The position numbers and the translations under genes were made by a program. From NCBI RefSeq assembly GCF_004124325.1, contig NZ_QBDT01000001.1, positions 6,324,001 through 6,388,000 on the forward strand: 64,000 bases of DNA. Reading direction: 5' to 3'. How positions within the stretch are numbered: the first letter of the stretch is position 1; each line of letters starts with the position of its first letter. The stretch is from Streptomyces sp. L2 (GTDB lineage Bacteria > Actinomycetota > Actinomycetes > Streptomycetales > Streptomycetaceae). Under the pieces are notes generated by a model. It was not told the DNA's origin. It was given only the letters and a program-made list of their open reading frames with translations, and did not search any database. Positions 27,538 through 35,568 of this stretch are shown piece by piece.

Positions 27538-27560
27538 GAGACCCCGCCCGGCGGGGTCTC
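27538..27560. terminator. Perfect GC hairpin between convergent genes
   Basis: GAGACCCCGCC and its exact complement around a single C form a 23-nt palindrome between the SGNH lipase and the convergent NicO-type transporter gene. Confidence 0.7.
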
Positions 27561-27606
27561 GCCGTCGTACTGGCGACCGAGGGCCTCGAAGCGTCTTCCG
27601 GGTTAC

Positions 27607-29139
27607 TCAGCCGAGCGCGGTCGCGGCCCCCTTCAGCACCAGTCCGGCGCCCAGGACCACGACGGTCAGCGCGGACACGAGCGGCACCCCGCGCCGCGCC
27701 AGTGAGGCCAGCGGATGGGCGGTCCAGCTCGGCCGCCGCCGCAGCACCCGGGTCAGCCCCGACCCCAGCCGGACGACGGCGAACCCGGCCGCCGTCAGCG
27801 TCAACGCCAGCCCGGCGCCGTACGCCACCACCAGCAGCAGCCCGAACCAGGCCTGCCCCAGCGCCGCCGCGCCGACCAGCACGACCACGGCGGACGGGCT
27901 GGGCACGAGCCCCCCGGCGAACCCGAGCAGGATCGTGCCGCGCAGGGTGGGGGCGGCGGGGTGGGTGTGGGGGACGCCGCCGTGGGTGTGGGTGTGGGTG
28001 TGGGGGTGGGGGTGCGGGCCGTGTTCATGGCCGTGTCCGTGCCCGTGTTCATGACCGTGCCCGTGGCCGTGCCCGTGATCATCCCCGTGCCCGTGGTCCC
28101 GCGCGTGCCCGTCCCCCCGGTGGCGCCAGGCCCGTCGTACGAGGTTTCCGCCCGCCGCGAGCACCAGCGCCCCGCTCGCGATGCCCAGCCAGGCGATCAC
28201 CGACGGCGTGGCCGCCGAGCCGGCGGTGACGAGCAGGCCCAGGGCGACCACGCCGAGGGTGTGGGTCACCGTGACCGACGCGGCCAGCGGCAGCACGTCC
28301 CGCAGCCGGGCCCGGCCGCCGCGCGCGGCGGCGGCCGCGGCCATCAACGTCTTGCCGTGCCCTGGGGCGAGGGCGTGCGCCGCGCCCAGCACGAGGGCGA
28401 TGAGCAGGGCGAGCGCGGCGAAGCCGAGGGTGAGGTGGTGGCGTGCGACGAGCCCGTCGAGGGCCCGCGTCCAGCGGTCCGCGCCGCGGGGCAGCACGGC
28501 GGCCCCCGGCGCGTCCTGCCGCTCCCGGGCGAGCGCCGGCCCACCGGGCCGCACCCGCAGGGAGGCGGTCGCGGTGTCGGCGGGGGAGGACAGCAGGTCC
28601 CGCGGATAGCTGGTGAGTTCGTGCGAGACCGAGGTCCTGGGCACGTCGGTCGAGGTGAGCGTCATCCGGTCCCCGCGCGCGGTGATCTCCCGCCAGCCGG
28701 GCCCGCCGGCCGCGCCCCCGCTCCGGAAGCGCACCGCGACCGACGTGTGCCGGGGGAGCCGTGCGGTCAGCCGGCACTCCACGCGCAGGGTGTCGAGGCC
28801 GGCCTGGCCGGGCCGCGGCCGGGCGCGCCCCGAGCCGACGGTCAGTGCGGCGGGCCGGCCGTCGACGGTGAGCCGGCTGTCCTCGGCGGCCCGTCGGCAC
28901 CGCTGCTCGGCCCATCTCCCGAGGCCCAGCCGGGAGATGTCCGGCTCGGCCTGGGTGGCCGGGATCTCGGCGAGATCCTCCACATGGTCGACCCGGAGCT
29001 GCCCGGGGGCGGCGACGAGACCGTCGTAGCGGTTGACGGTGAAGTTGCCGAGGGGGTGCGCGCTCGCGGCACCGGCCGGGAGCAGCGCCAGCCCGCACCC
29101 GGCGAGCAGGACGAACGGCAGCCGGAACCTCGCCCTCAC
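27607..29139 (-). CDS. NicO-type nickel/cobalt exporter-like membrane protein
   Basis: Protein of 510 aa. A signal-like helix (about 4-24) and an exported N-terminal domain precede a C-terminal NicO/RcnA-type transporter with about six helices. The transporter motifs are GAAHALAPGHGKTLMAA, SVTVTHTLGVVALG and GFAGGLVPSPSAVVVLVGA. Between helices lies an extreme His-rich loop of alternating His-Gly and His-Thr, a likely metal buffer. GTG start (29139) overlaps the TPR gene stop (GTGA). The family exports Ni/Co; the exact metal is not shown. It is translationally coupled to the TPR gene. Confidence 0.85.
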   Translation of the reverse strand: MRARFRLPFVLLAGCGLALLPAGAASAHPLGNFTVNRYDGLVAAPGQLRVDHVEDLAEIPATQAEPDISRLGLGRWAEQRCRRAAEDSRLTVDGRPAALTVGSGRARPRPGQAGLDTLRVECRLTARLPRHTSVAVRFRSGGAAGGPGWREITARGDRMTLTSTDVPRTSVSHELTSYPRDLLSSPADTATASLRVRPGGPALARERQDAPGAAVLPRGADRWTRALDGLVARHHLTLGFAALALLIALVLGAAHALAPGHGKTLMAAAAAARGGRARLRDVLPLAASVTVTHTLGVVALGLLVTAGSAATPSVIAWLGIASGALVLAAGGNLVRRAWRHRGDGHARDHGHGDDHGHGHGHGHEHGHGHGHEHGPHPHPHTHTHTHGGVPHTHPAAPTLRGTILLGFAGGLVPSPSAVVVLVGAAALGQAWFGLLLVVAYGAGLALTLTAAGFAVVRLGSGLTRVLRRRPSWTAHPLASLARRGVPLVSALTVVVLGAGLVLKGAATALG

Positions 29140-30518
29140 TCCGCCGCCTCCAGTGCCTTGCGGGCCTCGGCGGCACCGAGCGGGGAGAACCCGGGGTTGA
29201 GCTCCAGGGCGGCGGCGAGGGAGGCCCGGCCGTCCTTCCGGTGGCCGGTGGCCAGCTCGATCATCCCGCGGTGATACAGGAAGGCGGCGTTGCGGTAGCC
29301 GGTCGCGGTGGACCGGCGGGCGTAAGGCAGCGCCTGCTCGTCGTGGCCGTTGACGTGCAGCGCCCAGGCGAGGGCGTCGGCGGTGTGCACGGTGTGGCGG
29401 CGGGACCACTCGGCGCGGGCCGCGCGCAGGGCGGCCTTCTTGTCGCCGTGGTCGGCCGCGGCCAGTGCCGTGTCGAGGTCGGCGTCCACGCCGTTGGCGC
29501 GGGCCAGCGCGATCCAGGCGTTCACCAGCGCGTACTGGTCGTGGGCGCGCGCCCGGTCACCGGCCCCGCCCCGGGCCTCGTACAGCTCACCGAGGACGAC
29601 GAGCGGCGCGGGCAGCGGATAGCGGGCCACCACCGTCTCCATCCCCTTGATCGCCTCGGCCCGCCGGCCGGTCGCCGCCTGCGCGCGGGCCCGGCCCTCC
29701 AGCGCGGGCACGTAGGTGTCGTCGGCGGCCAGCGCACGGGCGTAGTAGTCGAGCGCCCCCTGGTAGTCGCCCTGGTTCCAGGCGAGCTGTCCGAGCTGGG
29801 CGGCCACGTAGGCGACGTCTCCGGGTGCGGTGGCGCCGGACAGCGCCTGCGTCAGGACCTTCCGTGCGGCCTTCACGTCGCCCCGCAGCTCCCGCACGTA
29901 CGCGTACCGCGTGAACACCGGCACGCCCGGCCTGCGCGCGTCGGCGGTGTCGGCGGCCCTGGACGCCTCGCCGTACCGGCCGAGTTCGACCAGCGCGTCG
30001 ATCCGGGAGGAGAGGGCGCGTTCGCTGTACGGGTTCCGCTTCAGTGCCCGGTCCGCACAGGCCAGGGCGCCCGCGAAGTCGTGCCGCGCGGCGGCGAGCG
30101 CGGCCTGCCCGGCCAGCGCCTGGTCGTTGCCCGGGGCGAGGGCGAGGGACCGCTTCAGCGCCTTCTCCGCCTGCGGGTACCGCGCCGGATCCCCCTTGGT
30201 CCGCGCCTGCTCGTCATAGGCCAGCCCGAGCGTCGCCCAGCCACCCGCATCCCTGGGCTGCACCCGCAGATGCCGCTGCAACGCCACGACGCTCGCATCC
30301 AGATTCCCGCCGCTGAGCATTCCGGGGTCGACCTCCCCGGACGCGCCGACCGGGGCCCCCGGACTCGCACCCCGCCCCGCCCCTACGGCAACGGCGGCAC
30401 CGGTCATGGCGGCGGCCAACAGAACTGCGCAGCCGGTGAGTTGAGCGGCTCGCCAACCCGCAGGCCGGCGAGCCCCGGGAGCCGGAGGATTCTTGTCGTC
30501 ACTCGTACACGGAGACAT
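29136..30518 (-). CDS. TPR-repeat protein with N-terminal anchor
   Basis: Protein of 460 aa with an N-terminal hydrophobic segment (about 25-46, anchor or signal peptide) followed by tetratricopeptide repeats across about 80-450. Repeat signatures include GWATLGLAYDEQAR, AEKALKRSLALAPGNDQAL, GALDYYARALAADDTYVPALEGRA and KDGRASLAAALELNPGFSPLG. Probably an extracytoplasmic scaffold. Its stop overlaps the transporter start by 4 nt, and it follows the DUF4331 gene on the same strand across about 120 nt, in a likely three-gene unit. Confidence 0.85.
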   Translation of the reverse strand: MSPCTSDDKNPPAPGARRPAGWRAAQLTGCAVLLAAAMTGAAVAVGAGRGASPGAPVGASGEVDPGMLSGGNLDASVVALQRHLRVQPRDAGGWATLGLAYDEQARTKGDPARYPQAEKALKRSLALAPGNDQALAGQAALAAARHDFAGALACADRALKRNPYSERALSSRIDALVELGRYGEASRAADTADARRPGVPVFTRYAYVRELRGDVKAARKVLTQALSGATAPGDVAYVAAQLGQLAWNQGDYQGALDYYARALAADDTYVPALEGRARAQAATGRRAEAIKGMETVVARYPLPAPLVVLGELYEARGGAGDRARAHDQYALVNAWIALARANGVDADLDTALAAADHGDKKAALRAARAEWSRRHTVHTADALAWALHVNGHDEQALPYARRSTATGYRNAAFLYHRGMIELATGHRKDGRASLAAALELNPGFSPLGAAEARKALEAAE

Positions 30519-30548
30519 ACCTCTCCTGCCAAAGTAGGTGGGGGAAAG

Positions 30549-30604
30549 CGCCCCTTAAGGGACGCGGGGCTGTGTCGATATGCGGCTCCGCCGCGTGGGC
30601 GCGA
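30549..30604. repeat. 56-bp interspersed repeat, copy 1
   Basis: Intergenic repeat containing GCGGGGCTGTGTCGATATG and GGCTCCGCCGCGTGGGCGCG. A near-identical inverted copy lies at 35477-35532. Confidence 0.8.
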
Positions 30605-30637
30605 AAGGCCCCGACCGGCCCGCGGCCAACGAACTGC

Positions 30638-32176
30638 CTAGTACGGCCTCCGCACCCGCCTCCGCCACCAGGCAACCCCCGCCCCCAGCACCAAGATCCC
30701 CGCCGCTCCGGAAGCCACCGCCGCCGCGAGCACAACCGTGCCGCCGGACCCCGAGGTCCCATCGCCCGGCCGCAGGGCAGCGCCCAGCGCACTCCGCACA
30801 TCCGCCCCCGCAGGGACCCCCTTGGCCAGCGCCCCCCGCGACCCCGACGTGGGCTCGGCGACATACGGGAAGTGTTTCCCGAACCCCTTGTCGTTCGAGT
30901 TCACCGCGTCGCCCAAGTCGTTCTTGGAGCCCACCAGTTCACCCTCCATGACCTGCAGCGCCTCGTCGACCACGTCGTCGGTGAGCCGGCGGCCGTTCGG
31001 GAAGCCCGCGTTGTCCCCGTCGAGGACACCGAGCCGCTTGGGGTGCGCGGCCGGCTTGACCGAGGTGTTCAGGCGCAGCTCCTCCGCGGGGCGCACGCCC
31101 GGCGGCTGGTTGAGTCCCTTGACGCCCTTGAGGAACACGTCGACCAGGTCGTTGCGCGGCTCCGCCGGCGCCTTGATCTTGTAGATGCCCTCGACGAGCT
31201 TCGGCAGCTCGGGGCCGGTGACGTTCTTCAGGAACTGCGCGTCGTACGCGGGCTGGGACGCGTTGAACCGGTCCTTGTCCTTCTGCGGGTTGACCACCTC
31301 GTTGACCAGCGGGTTGCCCAGGCGCGAGACCTGCGCGTAGTACCCCTGGGCGTTGCGCCTCCGGGTGGTCGACCAGATGCCCACGACCGGCTGCTTCGAC
31401 GACTCGCGGATCAGGTCGTTCGGCACCTGAAGGGCGATCGTGTTGACGTTGTAGCCCTTGAGCGTGTCCCGGCCGACCTCGCTGAGGTTCCCGCCGTACA
31501 GCAGGTCGAAGACGCGCAGGTCCAGGAAGAACGGGTCGTCCGCCTGGCCGGCGAACGTCGTGGCGCCGGCGGCCGTCCGGTGGACCGCCTGCGAACGCAG
31601 GGTGCCGTAGGACGGCATCGACGCCTTGCCGACGTCCGACGGCGCGACCGGCACGTCGTCCGCGAGCTTGGTCCGGGACATCACGTGCTCGCCGCGGAGC
31701 CGGAGCAGATCGATGTCGTAGGTCTGCGTGATGTTCAGGTCGGGGTCGTCGAGGCTGGTGACCGGGCCGGTGTTGTAGAGGAACGTGTCGCCGTTCTTCC
31801 GGTGCGTGCGGAACGTGTAGCGGAAGACCATGTCGTCCTTCGCGTCACCGTTGTTGTCGACGTGGAGGTCGTACTGGGCGTCGTCCGCGAAGGTGTAGAA
31901 GTTCGGTCCGCCGGCCGGCTCCTCGAACGGGATCCAGTTCGCCACGATCGTCGTCGTGTCGGGCTTGTCCGGGCTGACGAACGCGTACAGGTCCGTGTTG
32001 TCGTACTGCGGGGTCCCCGAGATCAGCGGGGCCTCCCGGTGGGAGGAGGCGGTGGCCGCCCCGGGTTGCAGTGTGGCGACGCCGGCGGCCGCGAGCCCGC
32101 CGGCGGCCAGCGCGCCGCAGATGAGCGGGACCAGGCCCTTGCGTCCCGTGCCGCCCCTGGAGATGAGAGGTGTCAT
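30638..32176 (-). CDS. DUF4331 secreted/anchored protein
   Basis: Exported protein of 512 aa. Signal peptide to about residue 44 (ATASS), immediately followed by the DUF4331 hallmark SHREAPLISGTPQYDNTDLYAFVSPD. Other family segments are ANWIPFEEPAGGPNFYTFADDAQYDLHVDNNGD and GRRLTDDVVDEAL. The C-terminus has a Gly/Ser linker, one membrane helix and RRRVRRPY, so it is probably membrane-anchored. Function of the family is unknown. It diverges from sigK-rskA, with its ribosome-binding site inside a 13-bp dyad, so SigK control is likely. Confidence 0.88.
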   Translation of the reverse strand: MTPLISRGGTGRKGLVPLICGALAAGGLAAAGVATLQPGAATASSHREAPLISGTPQYDNTDLYAFVSPDKPDTTTIVANWIPFEEPAGGPNFYTFADDAQYDLHVDNNGDAKDDMVFRYTFRTHRKNGDTFLYNTGPVTSLDDPDLNITQTYDIDLLRLRGEHVMSRTKLADDVPVAPSDVGKASMPSYGTLRSQAVHRTAAGATTFAGQADDPFFLDLRVFDLLYGGNLSEVGRDTLKGYNVNTIALQVPNDLIRESSKQPVVGIWSTTRRRNAQGYYAQVSRLGNPLVNEVVNPQKDKDRFNASQPAYDAQFLKNVTGPELPKLVEGIYKIKAPAEPRNDLVDVFLKGVKGLNQPPGVRPAEELRLNTSVKPAAHPKRLGVLDGDNAGFPNGRRLTDDVVDEALQVMEGELVGSKNDLGDAVNSNDKGFGKHFPYVAEPTSGSRGALAKGVPAGADVRSALGAALRPGDGTSGSGGTVVLAAAVASGAAGILVLGAGVAWWRRRVRRPY

Positions 32177-32183
32177 GCCGTCC

Positions 32184-32236
32184 GTCCTCCGTGCCGACTT
32201 GCTTGACGGACGGGTATACGGAGCGGCACGGAGGAC
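32184..32236. promoter_or_regulatory. 13-bp dyad between DUF4331 and sigK
   Basis: GTCCTCCGTGCCG (32184-32196) is repeated as its exact complement at 32224-32236 with a 27-nt spacer. The left arm carries the Shine-Dalgarno of the DUF4331 gene on the minus strand. It could be an operator or a leader hairpin. Confidence 0.6.
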
Positions 32237-32328
32237 CGGATTGGTCGGCCGGGAAGAATTTTTTCCGCCGCGGCAGACCCGCGTTTTCCGCTCCCGGATC
32301 CGTAACTACCCACCGGAGGTGTGCGTTC

Positions 32329-32928
32329 GTGCGGATGCGTGGGGTGCGGGGCAGGGCCGGCTGCGGCCACGGAGCGGGGGCCGGGGTGGAGGCGGACGAA
32401 CTGCTGCTGCTCGTGGCGGGCGGCGACCACCGGGCGTTCGAGGAGCTGTACGCCATCGTGTCCGGGCCCGTGTTCGGACTCGTCCGCCGGGTCGTGCGCG
32501 ACCCCGCCCAGTCCGAGGAGGTCGCCCAGGAGGTGCTGCTCGAACTCTGGCGCTCCGCCGCCCGGTTCGACCCGCGCCGGGGCAGCGCCCTGTCCTGGAT
32601 CCTCACCCTCGCCCACCGTCGCGCCGTCGACCGGGTGCGCAGCGCCCGCGCGGCCGGCGAACGCGAGCAACGGGAGGCGCTGCGGGCCGGTGAACCCGCC
32701 TTCGACCAGGTCGCCGAGGAGGTCGAGGCCGGACTGGAACGCGAATGGGTCCGCCGCTGCCTGACCCGGCTCACCGCGCTGCAGCGCCAGTCCGTCACCC
32801 TCGCCTACTACGACGGCTACACCTACCGCGAGGTGGCCGAGCGGCTCTCCCTGCCGCTCGGCACGGTCAAGACGCGGATGCGCGACGGACTCAGCCGGCT
32901 GCGGCAGTGCCTGGGAGGTGCCGTATGA
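32329..32928 (+). CDS. sigK: ECF sigma factor, SigK-like
   Basis: Extracytoplasmic-function sigma factor of 199 aa. Region 2 is HRAFEELYAIVSGPVFGLVRRVVRDPAQSEEVAQEVLLELWRSAARFD; region 4 is LTALQRQSVTLAYYDGYTYREVAERLSLPLGTVKTRMRDGLSRLR. The GTG at 32329 lies 9 nt after GGAGG; the ATG at 32335 is the alternative. The downstream RskA-type anti-sigma gene overlaps by ATGA. The SigK name rests on the RskA partner. The divergent DUF4331 gene is the obvious first target. Confidence 0.88.
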   Translation: MRMRGVRGRAGCGHGAGAGVEADELLLLVAGGDHRAFEELYAIVSGPVFGLVRRVVRDPAQSEEVAQEVLLELWRSAARFDPRRGSALSWILTLAHRRAVDRVRSARAAGEREQREALRAGEPAFDQVAEEVEAGLEREWVRRCLTRLTALQRQSVTLAYYDGYTYREVAERLSLPLGTVKTRMRDGLSRLRQCLGGAV

Positions 32929-33737
32929 GCCTCCTCGGCCGGCTGCTGCGCCGCGAGAACCCGCACTCCCTCGCCGCGCCCTACGCGCTGGACGCCCTCG
33001 AACCCGGCGAGCGGCGCCGCTTCGAGAAACACCTGGCGGGCTGCGACCGCTGCGCGGCCGACGTCCGCGCGCTGTCCGAGGACGCGGTGCGCCTCGCCTG
33101 GTCCGCCGCCGCCCCGGCACCCCCCGCCCTGCGCGAGCGGGTACTGGCCGCCGTCCGCGTCACCCCGCAGGACCGGGTGCCCGCCCCGGAGCGCACCTCC
33201 CAGCTGCCGGCGCACGTCTGGGGCGGCCCGCCACCGCCCACGCGCTCCCGTACGCCCCGGCCGCGCCCGAGGTTCGCGCCCCTGGCCACCGCGACCGCCG
33301 CGGCGGCGCTCGCCGTCGCCTCCCTCGTCGCGGTCCAGGCGCACCGGACCCAGGACCGGCTGGACGTCGAACGGGCCCAGGCACGTGAGATCGCCCACGT
33401 TCTGGCCGCTCCCGACGCCCGCGCCGCCACCGGCGCGGACGCCCGCGGACGCGGTATCGGAGTGATCGCCTCCGTATCCCGCGGAGAGGCCGTCGTCACC
33501 CTCAGCGGATACGGCGCCCCGCCCGGCGGCCGGGTCCGGCAGCTCTGGCTCACGCGCCCCCATGTGCAACCGCGCTCCCTCGGGCTCCTCACGGGCGACA
33601 CGCCCTTGGTCGCCAAGGACCTTGACCCCGCTTCGGCGTCACTCGCCGTAACCGTCGAGCCTGACGGAGGGTCAGCGCAACCCACCAGCCAGCCCATAGT
33701 CCAACTCACCCTGAAATCGGTCGGATTCGGAGAGTAG
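32925..33737 (+). CDS. rskA: RskA-family anti-sigma factor
   Basis: Membrane anti-sigma factor of 270 aa. The N-terminal zinc-binding anti-sigma motif is FEKHLAGCDRCAADVRAL (His-x3-Cys-x2-Cys). One transmembrane helix follows (ATATAAAALAVASLVAVQA, about 118-137), then the extracytoplasmic RskA domain (GYGAPPGGRVRQLWLT, PLVAKDLDPASASLAVTVEP). The ATG overlaps the sigma factor stop, so both are made stoichiometrically. Release probably needs regulated proteolysis, as in mycobacterial RskA. Confidence 0.9.
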   Translation: MSLLGRLLRRENPHSLAAPYALDALEPGERRRFEKHLAGCDRCAADVRALSEDAVRLAWSAAAPAPPALRERVLAAVRVTPQDRVPAPERTSQLPAHVWGGPPPPTRSRTPRPRPRFAPLATATAAAALAVASLVAVQAHRTQDRLDVERAQAREIAHVLAAPDARAATGADARGRGIGVIASVSRGEAVVTLSGYGAPPGGRVRQLWLTRPHVQPRSLGLLTGDTPLVAKDLDPASASLAVTVEPDGGSAQPTSQPIVQLTLKSVGFGE

Positions 33738-33863
33738 TCAGCGGTGGATGGTCAACCTCCTTACGGGGAAGGTCAATCCTGTGGCCGAGATACACGCGTG
33801 CCCCGATGGGGCGATAGGGTTACCCTGCCCGGGCCGGGTGGACTCGTACGGGTGGGGAGTGAC

Positions 33864-34133
33864 ATGGAGCAGATAACGATGCGCAGCAGGGCGAGGGTCC
33901 CTGCTATCACCTGCGGCAGCAGCGCGACCAGTTCGCGCCTCGACCGCCATCTCTCGGTGCTGGGCGGTCCCGCCATACCGCAGCGGGAGACGGTCGAGGC
34001 CACCTCGCTGATGCGTGAGCTGACCGCACGTGACACCACGCGCAAGCGCAGCGACCGGGGTGCGCGGGTCCGCCGTGTCTCCCTCTTCGCTCCCCTGCGC
34101 CGGCTGCGCCGTTCGCTGTTCGGCGGGCACTGA
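33864..34133 (+). CDS. Conserved basic hypothetical protein, 89 aa
   Basis: Short protein rich in Arg (ends RRLRRSLFGGH) with no membrane segment. The ATG at 33864 is preceded by GGGGAGTGAC; the GC3 pattern is coding-like. I believe near-identical proteins occur in other Streptomyces, but no function is known. It converges on the CoA-transferase gene; a partial inverted repeat, CTGAGCGC (34130-34137) with GCGCTCAG (34172-34179), spans both 3' ends. Confidence 0.6.
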   Translation: MEQITMRSRARVPAITCGSSATSSRLDRHLSVLGGPAIPQRETVEATSLMRELTARDTTRKRSDRGARVRRVSLFAPLRRLRRSLFGGH

Positions 34134-34175
34134 GCGCACCCGCGGCCGCCGTCGGCCGTCTTCGAGGGCCCGCGC

Positions 34176-35366
34176 TCAGGCCGCCACACCGTCCCGGCGC
34201 AACGCTGCGATCTCCTCGTCCGTCATCCCCGCGGCCCGCAGCAGCGCCGAGGTGTGTTGTCCGAGTGCGGGCACCTCGCCCATCCGTGCCTCGTCCCCGC
34301 CCGGCAGGGTGATCGGAGGCAGCAGAGTCCGCAGCGGCCCGACCGGCGAACCCACCTGACGCCACCGCTCCCGGGCCGCGAGCTGCGGGTGCTCCGCCAG
34401 CTCGTGCAGATCCCTGAGCCGGGCACAGGCGATGCCCGCCTTCTCCAGCCGGGCCACCGCCTCCTCCGCGTCCAGCACGCCCAGCGCCCCCGCCACCAGC
34501 TCGTCGGTCCGCTCCCGGCGCGCCACCCGCGCCGCGTTCGTCGCCAACTCCGGATCCGTCCCCAACTCCGGCCGCCCTATGACCTGTTCGGCCAGCCGGC
34601 GCCACTCCCGGTCGTTCTGCACCGACAACAGCACACGGCCGCCGTCCGCCGTCGGATAGGCGTCGTACGGCGCGATGACGGCGTGCGCGAGACCGGTGCG
34701 GGCAGGCGGCTCACCCCCGTGCATCGCGTGGTGCAGCGGATGCCCCATCCACTCGGCCAGCGCCTCCAGCATCGACACCTCGACCGGGCCGCCCCGGCCC
34801 GTCGTGCCCCGCCGCACCAGTGCCGCCAGCACGCCCGAGAACGCGTACATGGCCGCCGCGATGTCCGCCGCCGGGATCCCCGCCTTGACGGGCTGCTCCG
34901 GCGTCCCGGTCACCGACACGAGCCCGGCCTCGCACTGCACGAGCATGTCGTAGGCCCGCTTGCCGGCGTACGGCCCCGAGCCGCCGTAGCCCGAGATGTC
35001 CACCGCGATCAGCCGGGGATCGGCCGCGCACAGCGTGGCCGCGTCCAGCCCGAGCCGGGCCGCGGCCCCGTGCGCCAGGTTCTGCATGAACACGTCCGCG
35101 TCCGCGATCAGCCGTCGTACGACGGCCAGGCCGCGCGGGTCCTTCAGGTCCAGCGCGATGGACTCCTTGCCGCGGTTGCACCACACGAAGTGCGAGGCGA
35201 GGCCGCGGGCCGCGGTGTCGTAGCCCCGGGCGAAGTCGCCGCCGTCGATCCGCTCCACCTTGATGACGCGGGCGCCGAGGTCGGCGAGTTGTCGTGTGGC
35301 GAAGGGGGCGGAGACGGCTTGTTCCACGGCGACCACCGTGAGGCCGTCAAGGGGGAGAGGTTCCAT
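34176..35366 (-). CDS. CaiB/BaiF family CoA-transferase
   Basis: Family III CoA-transferase of 396 aa, moving CoA between carboxylic acids through an aspartyl-CoA anhydride. N-terminal LDGLTVVAVEQAVSAPFATRQLADLGARVIKVE and the CoA-binding WCNRGKESIALDLK are typical. The catalytic Asp is probably Asp140 in KRAYDMLVQCEAGL. The start ATG at 35366 follows GGGGGAGAGG. The acyl substrate cannot be told, and no acyl-CoA metabolism gene is directly linked. Confidence 0.9.
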   Translation of the reverse strand: MEPLPLDGLTVVAVEQAVSAPFATRQLADLGARVIKVERIDGGDFARGYDTAARGLASHFVWCNRGKESIALDLKDPRGLAVVRRLIADADVFMQNLAHGAAARLGLDAATLCAADPRLIAVDISGYGGSGPYAGKRAYDMLVQCEAGLVSVTGTPEQPVKAGIPAADIAAAMYAFSGVLAALVRRGTTGRGGPVEVSMLEALAEWMGHPLHHAMHGGEPPARTGLAHAVIAPYDAYPTADGGRVLLSVQNDREWRRLAEQVIGRPELGTDPELATNAARVARRERTDELVAGALGVLDAEEAVARLEKAGIACARLRDLHELAEHPQLAARERWRQVGSPVGPLRTLLPPITLPGGDEARMGEVPALGQHTSALLRAAGMTDEEIAALRRDGVAA

Positions 35367-35476
35367 GGGGTGGATGATCTCCCGTGAACGGAGGTTTGTC
35401 AGCGGGGGGTGTGTTGTGGGCGCGGGGTCGCCGTGGGGGCGGGCGTGCGCCGGCGGGTGCGGGTCGCGGGGGTTCT

Positions 35477-35532
35477 TCGCGCCCACGCGGCGGAGCCGCA
35501 TATCGACAGAGCCCCGCGCCCCTTTGGGGCGC
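35477..35532. repeat. 56-bp interspersed repeat, copy 2 (inverted)
   Basis: Inverted copy of the repeat at 30549-30604; the core GCCGCATATCGACAGAGCC is shared with one or two changes. Located between the CoA-transferase and the type ISP-like gene. Confidence 0.8.
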
Positions 35533-35568
35533 GTTGGGCTTGGCCGCCGTTGGAGGGGTGGCTGTCCT

